NCBI RefSeq assembly: GCF_900114785.1
Contig: NZ_FOUG01000016.1
Coordinates: 1 to 64,000, forward strand
Source of the DNA: Variovorax sp. OV329
Lineage (GTDB): Bacteria; Pseudomonadota; Gammaproteobacteria; Burkholderiales; Burkholderiaceae_C
Direction of reading: 5' to 3'
DNA: 64,000 bases
The position numbers were made by a program, and so were the translations under genes. Shown here one piece after another: positions 9,089 through 17,956 of this stretch (position 1 is the stretch's first letter; each line of letters begins with the position of its first letter). A model generated the notes under the pieces. The model saw nothing but the letters and a program-made list of their open reading frames with translations, was not told where the DNA came from and ran no database searches.

Positions 9089-9907
9089 GTGTCATCTCCT
9101 CGTCACAATTTTTCGGCCGCGCTCGTCCAAGCCGACGCACAGGTGCTGTCGTGGTGGCGGACGCTTCGCGCGCTGGCCGTGCTGAATGTCTGCCTCTGGC
9201 TGGCCGTCTGGCACCTGGGGCGTGCCAGTGGTGTCCATGGGGAACTGCAGCTGGCCTTGTCCGGGGTGTACGTGCTCGTTTGCGCCTACCGCTCGATGTT
9301 TCCCCGGGTGGACCTCGAGCGGCTCGTGGTCGTGGACACGCGCCTGTCCAGCATCTTCCTGGGCCGCGCCGCTGCCACGGTCGCCGAGATCTGCTTTGCG
9401 ATGCAGCTGGGGCTGCTGGTCCATCAGCTGGGCGTGCATGCAGCCATGCCCTGGGTACAGATGGCCGCGTGGGTGGTCCCCGTCTTCATGGTGGTGGCCC
9501 AGGGCTTCTGCTGGCACAGCGTGCTGACGCTCAATCACATCACCCAGGCGGTCGAGTCCATGCTCTGGGCGGCGGGCTTCTCCTGGATGGCGGCGCTGCT
9601 GGGCGTGATCGCCCTGGACAGCAGCGGCTGGGTCCGGTCCCTGGCCATCTTCGGCATCCTGGGCTCGATGTGCTTCGTCGCCTATGTCCTGAGCGTGGAC
9701 GTGCCGATGTACTGGCGCCGCTACCAGCACGGCCGCGCGCGCGGGCAGGCCTACATGCGCCTGGACCAGGGCGCGCACGACGCCTGGCACCGCCGCGTCC
9801 CGAGCGGCAGCTGGGCGGCCTGGAAGGCCGATGCGCTCTGGCTGACGCCCTACTTCAGCCTGGGCGTCTGGATCAGCATCGCCATGGTGTGCGTTCCCGG
9901 CGCCTGA
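9089..9907 (+). CDS. Multi-pass integral membrane protein of unknown function
   Basis: Counting from the GTG at 9089, this is about 272 residues with roughly six or seven hydrophobic spans. These include LAVLNVCLWLAVWHLG, LALSGVYVLVCAY, VAEICFAMQLGLLVHQLG, VVPVFMVVAQGFCW, LWAAGFSWMAALLGVIAL and LAIFGILGSMCFVAYVLSV. A cytoplasmic-looking stretch follows, then a final span near the C-terminus. A conserved-looking HSVLTLNHITQAVES loop sits between spans 4 and 5. The open frame extends to a TTG at 8927, but that upstream part is Pro/Ser rich and looks untranslated. No ATG is available, so the start is uncertain. I do not recognise the family. Confidence 0.6.
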   Translation: MSSPRHNFSAALVQADAQVLSWWRTLRALAVLNVCLWLAVWHLGRASGVHGELQLALSGVYVLVCAYRSMFPRVDLERLVVVDTRLSSIFLGRAAATVAEICFAMQLGLLVHQLGVHAAMPWVQMAAWVVPVFMVVAQGFCWHSVLTLNHITQAVESMLWAAGFSWMAALLGVIALDSSGWVRSLAIFGILGSMCFVAYVLSVDVPMYWRRYQHGRARGQAYMRLDQGAHDAWHRRVPSGSWAAWKADALWLTPYFSLGVWISIAMVCVPGA

Positions 9908-9943
9908 GGGCCCTGGAAGGCCCCGCCCTCGGCGTGCCCTCGC

Positions 9944-10930
9944 TCAGTCGAGCGAAATGCTCGCCTTCTTCGCCAGGTCCGCGTAGCGCGCGGCCTCGCT
10001 GCGGAAGAACTTCGCGGCATCCTCCGGCGAGCTGGGCTTGACGATGTTGCCCTGCTTGTTCATCGCGTCCACCACGTCGGGCATGGCAAAGGCCTTCACG
10101 AAAGCATCGTGCACGCGCTTGACCTCGGCCGCGGGAAGCTTGGCCGGCCCGACCACCGCGAACCAGCCCTCCACGTCGTAGTTCGGCAAGCCCTGCTCCG
10201 CGATGGTGGGAATCTCCGGCGCCGCCGGCGATCGCGTGGCGCCGCACAAACCGATGGCCTTCACCGAGCCGCTCTTGATGTGCGACTGGATGGCCGGCAG
10301 CGCGACCACGCCGAACTGCACCTGGCCGCTGATGATGTCGGTCACCATCGGGCCGGTGCCCTTGTAGGGGATGTGCCGCGCCTGCACGCCGGCCTGGTCC
10401 AGGAAGAGCATGCCGGCCAGGTGGATGATGGTGCCGTTGCCGGACGAAGCCAGGTTGTAGTCGTCCGGCTTGGCCTTGAGCAGCGCGATCAGCTCCTTCA
10501 CGTTGTTTGCCGGCAGTGATTTCGTGGCGACCAGCACCAGCGGCGTCGCGCCGATCACGCTGATGGGCGTGAAGTCGTTGACCGCGTCGAAGGGCATCTT
10601 CTTGTAGACAGCCGGATTGATCACGTGGTTGTTGGAGAACAGGCCCAGCGTGCTGCCGTCCGGCGCGGCCTTGGCCACCGTCGCTGCGCCAGTGATGCCG
10701 CCCGCCCCCGGCAGGTTCTCGATCACCACCGGCTGGCCCATCGTTTTGGTCAACGCCGGCGAGGCGGCGCGGGCGATGGTGTCCACGCCCGAGCCGGCGC
10801 TGATGGGCAGCACCAGGCGCACCGGCTTGTCGGTCTGCGCGAACGCGGGCAGCGAGGCACCGGCCAGCGAGGCCGCGCCCAGGGCGATTAGGCTGCGGCG
10901 GTTCAGCGTGAAGTGATCCAGCGTGTTCAT
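9944..10930 (-). CDS. Bug-family (TctC-like) tripartite tricarboxylate transporter receptor
   Basis: This 328-residue periplasmic binding protein begins with a Tat/Sec-like leader (NRRSLIALGAASLAGASLP ending AFA). The Bug signature follows: VRLVLPISAGSGVDTIAR, an IENLPGAGG loop and a DYNLASSGNGTI ligand-binding segment. The ATG has GGAGA just upstream. It is the last gene of the HMG-CoA-lyase-like/CoA-transferase operon and has no TctA/TctB of its own here, as is usual for orphan Bug receptors in Burkholderiales. It may deliver the acid that the CoA-transferase activates, such as a branched or hydroxylated dicarboxylate; that is inference. Confidence 0.9.
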   Translation of the reverse strand: MNTLDHFTLNRRSLIALGAASLAGASLPAFAQTDKPVRLVLPISAGSGVDTIARAASPALTKTMGQPVVIENLPGAGGITGAATVAKAAPDGSTLGLFSNNHVINPAVYKKMPFDAVNDFTPISVIGATPLVLVATKSLPANNVKELIALLKAKPDDYNLASSGNGTIIHLAGMLFLDQAGVQARHIPYKGTGPMVTDIISGQVQFGVVALPAIQSHIKSGSVKAIGLCGATRSPAAPEIPTIAEQGLPNYDVEGWFAVVGPAKLPAAEVKRVHDAFVKAFAMPDVVDAMNKQGNIVKPSSPEDAAKFFRSEAARYADLAKKASISLD

Positions 10931-10967
10931 GTCTCTTGTCTCCTTCGTATGTTGTGCAGGACGAGGC

Positions 10968-12125
10968 TCAGGCAGCGTGCAGCTTCGGCCGCAGCGCGCC
11001 GAGGATCTCCTCGGTGTGCTCGCCCACCTTGGGCAGCGGCATGCGAACGCCGGGGCGGCGTCCGCCCATCAACAGCGGCAGCAGCACGACGCTGGTGCTG
11101 CCGCCGTCGTCGGTCTGCATGGGCGCCAGGCCGCCGCTTTCCTTCAGGTGCGGGTCGTCCACCAGCTGCTCGGGGCGGGCGATGGGCGCATAGGGAATGC
11201 CCGCCGTTTCCAGCTTGGGCGCCAGCTCGTCGCTGCGATGCGCGGCCAGGATGGCGCCCAGCTCGGCCAGCAGTTGCGGTCGCACCGCCACGCGGGCCGC
11301 GTTGTCGACGTACTCGGGGCGCGCCAGCAGGTCGGTGCGCTCCAGCACGCGGCACAGCGTGGCGAACTGCTTGTCGCTGACCGCGCCGATGAACAGCTGC
11401 TCGCCACCGGCCAGCGCGAACACGTCGTACACGCTCCAGGCCGACACGCGCGATGGCATGGGTGGCGGTGGCTCGCCGGTCATCAGGAACTGCTGCATGT
11501 GCTGCGAGCTCAGGAACACGCAGTTCTCGAACAGCGCGCTCTGCACTTCCTGCCCCTTGCCCGTTCGGTCGCGCTCGCGCAGCGCGGCCAGCACGCCGAT
11601 GGCGCCGAACATGCCGCCCATGATGTCGTTGACCGAGGTGCCTGCGCGCAGCGGCCGGCCCACCGGGCCGGTCATGTACGAGAGGCCGCCCATCATCTGC
11701 ACCACCTCGTCCAGCGCCAGGCGCTTTTCGTAGGGGCCGGGCAGGAAGCCCTTGTGGCTGACGTAGATCAGGTGCGGGAAGCGCCTGGACAGGGTCTCGT
11801 GGTCCAGGCCCAGTTCCTTCATCAGGCCGGGGCGGAAGTTCTCCAGCACCACGTCGCACTGGCCCGCCAGCTCGGCGGCGGTCACGCGGCCCTCCTCGCT
11901 GGTGATGTCCAGCACCACGCTCTTCTTGTTGCGGTTGAAGCTGCGGAAGAAGCCGATGCCCAGGCCCGGCAGCTTGCGCGTGCGGTCGCCCCCGGGCGGC
12001 TCGACCTTGATGACTTCGGCGCCCAGGTCGGCCAGGATCATTCCGCAGGTGGGGCCCATCACCATGTGGGTGAATTCGAGGACGCGGATGCCGGCCAGCG
12101 GCAAGGTGGGTTCGTCGTTGTTCAT
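10968..12125 (-). CDS. CaiB/BaiF family (class III) CoA-transferase
   Basis: This protein of 385 residues has the family III fold pattern. The N-terminus reads LAGIRVLEFTHMVMGPTCGM, followed by DLGAEVIKVEPPGGD. The catalytic Asp lies in TSVNDIMGGMFGAIGVLAAL. The ATG at 12125 gives the correct N-terminus, while the open frame continues upstream inside the neighbouring gene. It moves CoA from an acyl-CoA donor to a carboxylic acid. It is 23 bases downstream of an HMG-CoA-lyase-type gene and upstream of a Bug receptor. The trio suggests activation and cleavage of a 3-hydroxy-3-methyl acid (citramalate or hydroxymethylglutarate type). Confidence 0.9.
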   Translation of the reverse strand: MNNDEPTLPLAGIRVLEFTHMVMGPTCGMILADLGAEVIKVEPPGGDRTRKLPGLGIGFFRSFNRNKKSVVLDITSEEGRVTAAELAGQCDVVLENFRPGLMKELGLDHETLSRRFPHLIYVSHKGFLPGPYEKRLALDEVVQMMGGLSYMTGPVGRPLRAGTSVNDIMGGMFGAIGVLAALRERDRTGKGQEVQSALFENCVFLSSQHMQQFLMTGEPPPPMPSRVSAWSVYDVFALAGGEQLFIGAVSDKQFATLCRVLERTDLLARPEYVDNAARVAVRPQLLAELGAILAAHRSDELAPKLETAGIPYAPIARPEQLVDDPHLKESGGLAPMQTDDGGSTSVVLLPLLMGGRRPGVRMPLPKVGEHTEEILGALRPKLHAA

Positions 12126-12148
12126 GTGGCTTGCGATGTGAGGAGGGA

Positions 12149-13093
12149 TCAGGCGGCCTCGGCGGCCAGCGTCTTGGGCAGGCCGGCGCGCCACAGCGTG
12201 CCGTGCAAGGTCTCGCCCTGCAGCCAGCCGGCCACCTGGGCGCGCAGCGCCAGCAGGGCCTGGATGTCCAGGCCGGTCTTCACGCCCATGGTGGCGAGCA
12301 TGAAGGCGAGGTCTTCGGTGGAAGCATTGCCGCTCGCGCCCGGCGCATGCGGGCAGCCGCCGATGCCGGCCAGCGTGGCGTCGAAGCGCGCCACGCCGGT
12401 CTCCATGGCGGCGTAGACGTTGGCCAGCGCCAGGCCGCGCGTGTCGTGGAAGTGGCCGCACCAGAAGCTGTCGCCGGCAATGCGGCGTGCCTGCTCGAAG
12501 AGCTCGCGCACCTCGCGCGGGCCGCCGTAGCCGACGGTGTCGGCGATGCTCACGCGGTCGGCACCGGCGTCGAGCAGCGCCTGCATGCAGCGCAGCACCT
12601 CGGCAGGTTCGACGCGGCCCTGCAGCGTGCAGCCGAAGGCGGTGCCGATGCCGCCCTCGATGACCATCTTCGAGCCGGCGGCGTCGCGCGCGGCGCGCAT
12701 CCTCGCCACCTCGGCCACCACCTCGTCGGGCGTCCTGCGCAGGTTGGCCAGGCTGTGGGCATGGCTGGCCGAGAGCGGCACCAGCATCAGGTCGGCGCCC
12801 GATTCGATGGCGCGCTCGGCGCCCTTGAGGTTGGGCACCAGCACCGAGACGAACAGGCCCGGCAGCGTCTTGGCGAAGGCCACCAGCTCGGCCGTGTCGG
12901 CCAGCTGTGGCAGCAGGCGAGCCGGCACGAAGGAGCCCACCTCGATCTCGCGCTGGCCGGCGGCATGGGCGGCGCGGATCCATTCGATCTTGCGTTCGGT
13001 GGGCAGCACGGTCTGGATGCTCTGCAGGCCGTCGCGCAGCCCCACTTCGCGAATGACGACCCGCTCGGGTAGCGGGGGCAAGGTCTCTGGCAT
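12149..13093 (-). CDS. Hydroxymethylglutaryl-CoA lyase family protein
   Basis: This 314-residue DRE-TIM metallolyase has the N-terminal REVGLRDGLQ motif, with its Arg and metal-binding Asp. It also has FHDTRGLALANVYAA metal-ligand histidines and the lyase signature loop GIGGCPHAPGASGNASTEDL, containing the active-site Cys. HMG-CoA lyase splits HMG-CoA into acetyl-CoA and acetoacetate; relatives act on citramalyl-CoA. The ATG is preceded by GGAG. It is the first gene of the operon, divergent from the LysR gene at 13201. Exact substrate is unresolved. Confidence 0.9.
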   Translation of the reverse strand: MPETLPPLPERVVIREVGLRDGLQSIQTVLPTERKIEWIRAAHAAGQREIEVGSFVPARLLPQLADTAELVAFAKTLPGLFVSVLVPNLKGAERAIESGADLMLVPLSASHAHSLANLRRTPDEVVAEVARMRAARDAAGSKMVIEGGIGTAFGCTLQGRVEPAEVLRCMQALLDAGADRVSIADTVGYGGPREVRELFEQARRIAGDSFWCGHFHDTRGLALANVYAAMETGVARFDATLAGIGGCPHAPGASGNASTEDLAFMLATMGVKTGLDIQALLALRAQVAGWLQGETLHGTLWRAGLPKTLAAEAA

Positions 13094-13175
13094 CGGGGGT
13101 CTCCGTTCTGGCTGTCTGGTTCCAACTTTAGGATGTCCCTCCAGGAAGCTGAAGCGCTAATATTTCGGCTCAGCG

Positions 13176-13190
13176 TTTCCATTTTGGAAA
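13176..13190. promoter_or_regulatory. Candidate LysR operator between divergent genes
   Basis: TTTCCA TTT TGGAAA is a perfect 6 bp inverted repeat with a 3-base spacer, ending ten bases before the ATG of the LysR gene. It contains the T-N11-A arrangement expected for LysR-type regulators. The 107 bp intergenic region serves both the regulator and the HMG-CoA-lyase operon. The role is inferred from position and symmetry. Confidence 0.5.
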
Positions 13191-13200
13191 GTCTCGAGCC

Positions 13201-14106
13201 ATGCGCGACCTGGACCTGACCACCCTTCGCCTTTTCGTCGCCGCCTGCGAGCACCGCAACATCGCGCGCGCCGGCGAGCAGGAGCACATCGGCGCCTCGG
13301 CCATCAGCAAGCGCTTCGCGCAACTGGAAGAGCAGGTGCATGCGCCGCTATTCGAGCGCCACCGCCGCGGCGTGGTGCCCACCGCGGCCGGCGAGATCCT
13401 GCTGGAGCATGCGCGGGCCATGCTGGCCAGCGCCGACCGGGTGGCACGCGACATGGCGGCCTACCGGCGCGGCATCAAGGGGCAGGTGCGGGTGCTGGCC
13501 TCGGTGTCCTCCATCACCGAATCGCTGCCCGACGACATCGCCTCCTTCCTGCAGCAGGGCGCGCATGCGCAGATCCGCGTGGACATCGAGGAGCGGCTCA
13601 GTTCGGACCTGGTTCGCGCCATCCGCGAAGGCATCGCGCCGGTGGGCGTGTGCTGGGACGCGGCCGACCTGGAAGGGCTGCAGACCCTGCCCTACCGCAG
13701 CGACCACCTCGCGGTGGTGGCACACCCGGACCATCCGCTGGCGAAGAAGAAGCGCATCAGCTTCGAACAGACGCTCGCGCACGAGCACGTGGGCCTGCCC
13801 GCTTCCACGGCGGTGCACACCATGCTGGCGCGCGCCGCGGCCATCATCGGCCAGCCGCTGCATTACCGGGCGGTGGTCTCCACTTTCGACGCCGCGCTGC
13901 GCTGCGTGCGCGCCGGGCTGGGCATTGCGGTGGTGCCGCGCGAGATCGCCCAGCATTTCGGCGGGGGCGATGCGCTGCGCATCGTGCCGCTCACCGATAC
14001 ATGGGCGAAGCGGCGCTTCGCCATCTGCTTCCGCGACGAGACGCACCTGTCGCCGGCGGCGAGGCTGCTGGTGAAACATCTCTCCGGGCTGCCGACCGGA
14101 AACTGA
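13201..14106 (+). CDS. LysR-family transcriptional regulator
   Basis: This 301-residue regulator has an N-terminal winged helix-turn-helix (LRLFVAACEHRNIARAGEQE, then ASAISKRFAQLEEQ, PLFERHRRGVVPTAAGEILL). A PBP2-like effector domain follows from about residue 90, containing VRVLASVSSITESLPDD and GLGIAVVPREIA. It is transcribed divergently from the lyase/CoA-transferase/Bug operon and most likely activates it in response to its substrate. It is expected to bind the palindrome directly upstream of its own start. Confidence 0.92.
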   Translation: MRDLDLTTLRLFVAACEHRNIARAGEQEHIGASAISKRFAQLEEQVHAPLFERHRRGVVPTAAGEILLEHARAMLASADRVARDMAAYRRGIKGQVRVLASVSSITESLPDDIASFLQQGAHAQIRVDIEERLSSDLVRAIREGIAPVGVCWDAADLEGLQTLPYRSDHLAVVAHPDHPLAKKKRISFEQTLAHEHVGLPASTAVHTMLARAAAIIGQPLHYRAVVSTFDAALRCVRAGLGIAVVPREIAQHFGGGDALRIVPLTDTWAKRRFAICFRDETHLSPAARLLVKHLSGLPTGN

Positions 14107-14184
14107 GGTCTGCCCCCTGTGCAGGGTCGACGCCTTCGCCCTAGACTCCACGGCAGGTCGCGTCCCCCAAGCAACTAACCGCTG

Positions 14185-17100
14185 ATGGTGAAGGCACTCA
14201 TGGCAGAGTTCCGGTCCCGCCGCCCGTCCTCGCAAGCGCGGCCCGCCGGGCCGAAGCGCGCCCCGTCTTCCCAACTTCCTTCGCGCCTGATCGATGCCGC
14301 GCTGCGGCTGGCCGGGCTGCATGACGCCGGCCAGGTCTGCGCCGTGTTGGTCGACGAGGTCGTGTCGCAATTGGGCGCCCAACGCGCGATGCTGGTGCTG
14401 GAGACCGCGGACGGCCCGCACGCTGCCGGCGCGCGCCTTCCGCCCGGCGAGAGTGCCGTCGCCCTGCTGGAGGCCATCACGCCCTGGCTGGACGAGGCAC
14501 GCCGCGCGCAGATGCCCCGCCTGCGCCACGGGCCCGCCGGCGCCCCGCCCGCAAGCCAGCGCTCCTGCCTGGTCGCTCCGCTGGTGGGGCACGGCGAGCT
14601 GCTGGGCCATCTGTATGCCGACGTTGAAGGCCACCTCGGCCGCTACGAAGCGTCGCACCTCGACGGCCTGGCCGCCTTGGCGCGCCTGGGCGCAGCGGCG
14701 CTGGCCGGCGCCCGGCAGCGTGACGGCCTGGATTCCAGGGCCGCCGGCCAGGCGAGGCAGCACCAGCGCGAGCTGCAAGAGGCGCTGGCCCATCGCAGCG
14801 CCACCGCCGAGGTGCTGCAGGTCATCGGCAGCTCCCTGTCCGACCCCGGGCCGGTCTTCGACAAGATCATGGAGTGCTGCGAGCGCCTGTTCGACGGCAG
14901 CTCCTTCGTCTTGATGATGGTGGACCCGCAGGGGCAGCTTGCGCTGGGCCGCTGGAAGGTCACGCCGGCGGCGCTGGCCGAGGTCGGCGCGCAGCGGGTG
15001 GCCGAGATCGCGGCCGGCATCGAGGCGAACTACCCGATGCCGCTGGCGGGCACGCAGGCGGAGCTGAGCTTCCAGACCGGCGAGGTGCTGGAGTTCGCCG
15101 ACGTGCTGGCGGACCCGGCCGCGCCGAAGACGCTCAAGCGCAACGCCCAGCAGCTGGGCCGCAGTTTCGCCAACCTGGCGGCGCCGCTCATCTGGGAAGG
15201 CCGCGGCATCGGACTGCTGAGCATCCAGCGCACCCGGCTCGGCCCTTTCAGCGCGGCCGAGCGGGAATTGCTCAAGACCTTCGCCAGCCAGGCGGTCATC
15301 GCCATCCAGAACGCGCGCCTGTTCAACGAGGCGCAGGAAGCGATGCGGCAGCTGGAGCTGCGTGGCGTCGAGCTGACCGAATCGCTCGAATACCAGACCG
15401 CGGTGAGCGACGTGCTGCGCGCCATCAGCGAGTCGCAGACCAGCGTCACGCCGGTGTTCGAGGCCATCCTCGACTGCACCATGTGGCTGTACGAAGGCCC
15501 GGCCTCGGCCATCTTCCTCTACGACGGCGAACAGGTGCGCCTGGCGGCCACGCGCAACTGGTCGGCGCAGGCGCTGGAAGCGGCGCGGGAGGTCTGGCCC
15601 TGCCCGCCCAACATGCACCAGCTCAACGGCCGCGCCATCCTCACGCGCTGCACGCAAAGCTCCGACGACGCCTGGGCCGACCCCGGCTACGACCCGCGCC
15701 TGGCCAACTCGGGCGACCGGCGCCGCATGATCGGCGCGCCCATGCTCAAGGACGGCGTGGCCATCGGCGCGATCACCACCGCCTGGCCCCAGCCCGGCAA
15801 GACGCCGCAGCGGCAGATCGACCTGCTGAAGGTCTTCGCCGACCAGGCCGTGCTCGCGATCGAGAACGTGCGCCTGGTCAACGAGAACAAGGAGGCCCGC
15901 GCCGCTGCCGAGTCGATGAACGAAGCAAAGAGCGCCTTCCTGGCCACCATGAGCCACGAGATCCGCACGCCCATGAATGCAGTGATCGGCATGAGCGGGC
16001 TGCTGCTGGACACGCCGCTCAACCCCGAGCAGCAGGACTACGTCGCCACCATCCGCGACTCGGGCGATGCGCTGCTCACGCTCATCAACGACATCCTCGA
16101 CTACTCCAAGATCGAGGCCGGCCGGGTGGACCTGGAGTCGCATCCCTTCGACCTGCGCGAATGCGTGGAGTCGGCACTGGACCTGGTGAGCACGCGGGCC
16201 ATCGAGAAGAACCTGGAGATGGTCTACCTGTTCGAGGGCGAGGTGCCTCCCGGCGCCAGCGGCGACCTGGCGCGCGTGCGGCAGATCCTGCTCAACCTGC
16301 TGTCCAACGCGGTGAAGTTCACCGCGGCCGGCGAGGTGGTGCTGACCCTGCGCGGCGAGCCGCTGCCCGATGGCCGCACGAAGCTGTGCTTCGCGGTGCG
16401 CGACAGCGGCATCGGCCTGTCGTCGCAGGGCATCAGCCGGCTGTTCCAGTCCTTCTCGCAGGCCGATTCGAGCATCACGCGCAAGTTCGGCGGCACCGGG
16501 CTGGGCCTGGCCATCAGCAAGCGCCTGGCCGAACTCATGGGCGGCAACATCTGGGTGGAGAGCGATGGCCCGGGCACCGGCTCGACCTTCTTCTTCACGG
16601 TGGAGCTGGCCGTGGCCGAGGTGCCGCCGCGCAAGCGCCCGCCCATCACCGGCGTGCAGCTGGACCTGCAGGGCAAGCGCATCCTGGTGGTCGATGCCAA
16701 TGCAACCAACAGGCGCGTGCTGGCGCTGCAGACCGGCAAGTGGGGCATGGAATCGCGCGACACCGAGTCGCCGGTCGAGGCGCTGCGCTGGCTGGAACAG
16801 GGCGAGCGCTTCGACCTCGCCGTGCTCGACCTGCACATGCCGGAGATGGACGCCATCGACCTGGCGCGGCACATCCGCGCGCAGCACCCGACCTTGCCGC
16901 TGGTGCTCTTCAGCTCGCTGGGCCGGCGCGAAGCGGGCAAGGTCGAGGCGCTGTTCAACGCATTCCTGGCCAAGCCGCTGCACCAGTCGCAGCTCTTCGA
17001 CACCCTGGTGGGCCTGCTCGCCCACGAGCCGCCCGCCAAGCCCGCGCCGGCGAGCAGCGCCGCGCGGCCGCAGCTGGACCCGGGCATGGCGCAGCGCCAT

Positions 17101-17511
17101 CCCCTGCGCATCCTGCTGGCCGAGGACAACGCGGTGAACCAGAAGCTGGCCATGCGGCTGCTGCAGCAGATGGGCTACCAGGCCGACCTGGCGACCAACG
17201 GGCTGGAAGCCGTGGAGTCGGTGCAGCGCCAGCCCTACGACGTGGTGCTGATGGACGTGCAGATGCCCGAGCTGGACGGCCTGGACGCCACCCGCCGCAT
17301 CTGCGACCTGCTGACGCCGTCGCAGCGCCCGCGCATCGTGGCCATGACGGCCAACGCCATGCAGGGCGACCGCGAGATGTGCATCGCCGCCGGCATGGAC
17401 GACTACCTGACCAAGCCCATCCAGGTCCTCCGTCTTGTGGAGGCGCTGAACAACGTGCCCGAACGCCAGGCGTTTTCCGCCGGACCAATTGTCGACGCAG
17501 CTAACAATTGA
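14185..17511 (+). CDS. Soluble hybrid sensor histidine kinase: three GAF-like domains, HisKA, HATPase, two receivers
   Basis: This protein of 1108 residues has no membrane segment. Order: GAF-like (about 33-185), GAF (205-385) and GAF (400-575). Then comes a HisKA domain with phospho-acceptor H591 in SHEIRTPMN. The HATPase has N-box N708 (NLLSNAVKFT) and GTGLGLAISKRLAELMGG. Receiver 1 has D882 (AVLDLHMPEMD) and receiver 2 has D1024 (VLMDVQMPELDG, with AMTANAM and TKP downstream). It resembles BarA-type kinases but with cytosolic GAF sensing, and has no Hpt domain. It heads a co-directional cluster with STAS, RsbW-like, coiled-coil, OmpA, small GTPase and SpoIIE genes, so it is probably the input of that system. 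Confidence 0.93.
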   Translation: MVKALMAEFRSRRPSSQARPAGPKRAPSSQLPSRLIDAALRLAGLHDAGQVCAVLVDEVVSQLGAQRAMLVLETADGPHAAGARLPPGESAVALLEAITPWLDEARRAQMPRLRHGPAGAPPASQRSCLVAPLVGHGELLGHLYADVEGHLGRYEASHLDGLAALARLGAAALAGARQRDGLDSRAAGQARQHQRELQEALAHRSATAEVLQVIGSSLSDPGPVFDKIMECCERLFDGSSFVLMMVDPQGQLALGRWKVTPAALAEVGAQRVAEIAAGIEANYPMPLAGTQAELSFQTGEVLEFADVLADPAAPKTLKRNAQQLGRSFANLAAPLIWEGRGIGLLSIQRTRLGPFSAAERELLKTFASQAVIAIQNARLFNEAQEAMRQLELRGVELTESLEYQTAVSDVLRAISESQTSVTPVFEAILDCTMWLYEGPASAIFLYDGEQVRLAATRNWSAQALEAAREVWPCPPNMHQLNGRAILTRCTQSSDDAWADPGYDPRLANSGDRRRMIGAPMLKDGVAIGAITTAWPQPGKTPQRQIDLLKVFADQAVLAIENVRLVNENKEARAAAESMNEAKSAFLATMSHEIRTPMNAVIGMSGLLLDTPLNPEQQDYVATIRDSGDALLTLINDILDYSKIEAGRVDLESHPFDLRECVESALDLVSTRAIEKNLEMVYLFEGEVPPGASGDLARVRQILLNLLSNAVKFTAAGEVVLTLRGEPLPDGRTKLCFAVRDSGIGLSSQGISRLFQSFSQADSSITRKFGGTGLGLAISKRLAELMGGNIWVESDGPGTGSTFFFTVELAVAEVPPRKRPPITGVQLDLQGKRILVVDANATNRRVLALQTGKWGMESRDTESPVEALRWLEQGERFDLAVLDLHMPEMDAIDLARHIRAQHPTLPLVLFSSLGRREAGKVEALFNAFLAKPLHQSQLFDTLVGLLAHEPPAKPAPASSAARPQLDPGMAQRHPLRILLAEDNAVNQKLAMRLLQQMGYQADLATNGLEAVESVQRQPYDVVLMDVQMPELDGLDATRRICDLLTPSQRPRIVAMTANAMQGDREMCIAAGMDDYLTKPIQVLRLVEALNNVPERQAFSAGPIVDAANN

Positions 17512-17595
17512 GCGTATGCTAGAAAAAGGTGCTACACGCGGTGAGCAAACCGGTTTCAGCACACCCCCCATCGACATCGAGTTTGCGGAGACCGA

Positions 17596-17955
17596 ATGGA
17601 CCTGCGAAGCGAGCAACTGGCTGAGGGCGTCGAAAAAATCAGCCTGGTCGGACGGATGGACAGCCTTGGCGGGCACGACATCGACCACCGCTTCTCGGCG
17701 CTGGTGGCTGCCCGCAAGCTGCTGGCCGTGATCGACATGTCGGAAGTCTCCTTCCTGGCATCCATCGGCATCCGGACCTTGGTGATCAACGCTCGCGCGC
17801 AGTCGCAGCGCGGCGGCGGCATGGCGCTGGCCAGCCCGCAACCCCAGGTGGCCGAGGTTCTCAAGATGGCGGGCATCGACACCATCATCCCGGTCTACCC
17901 CGACGTCGACTCCGCCTTCAGCGCACTGATGGCGGGCGCCACCGAAGGCCGATGA
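17596..17955 (+). CDS. STAS-domain anti-sigma-factor-antagonist-like protein (SpoIIAA/RsbV type)
   Basis: This single STAS domain of 119 residues has an ISLVGRMDS strand, LLAVIDMSEVSFLASIGIRTL and AEVLKMAGIDTIIPVYPD. The Ser phosphorylated in this family corresponds to S56 in FLASIGIR. CGGAGA lies just upstream of the ATG. Only one base separates its stop from the start of the RsbW-like kinase, so the two are surely co-expressed partners. In partner switching, the unphosphorylated STAS protein binds the kinase; the phosphatase at 21548-22747 would dephosphorylate it. Confidence 0.92.
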   Translation: MDLRSEQLAEGVEKISLVGRMDSLGGHDIDHRFSALVAARKLLAVIDMSEVSFLASIGIRTLVINARAQSQRGGGMALASPQPQVAEVLKMAGIDTIIPVYPDVDSAFSALMAGATEGR

Positions 17956-17956
17956 C

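Noticed and set aside
14185..17511. Phytochrome or bacteriophytochrome assignment for the GAF-rich kinase
   Set aside because: No conserved chromophore-binding Cys context or PHY domain is visible; the GAF domains are generic.
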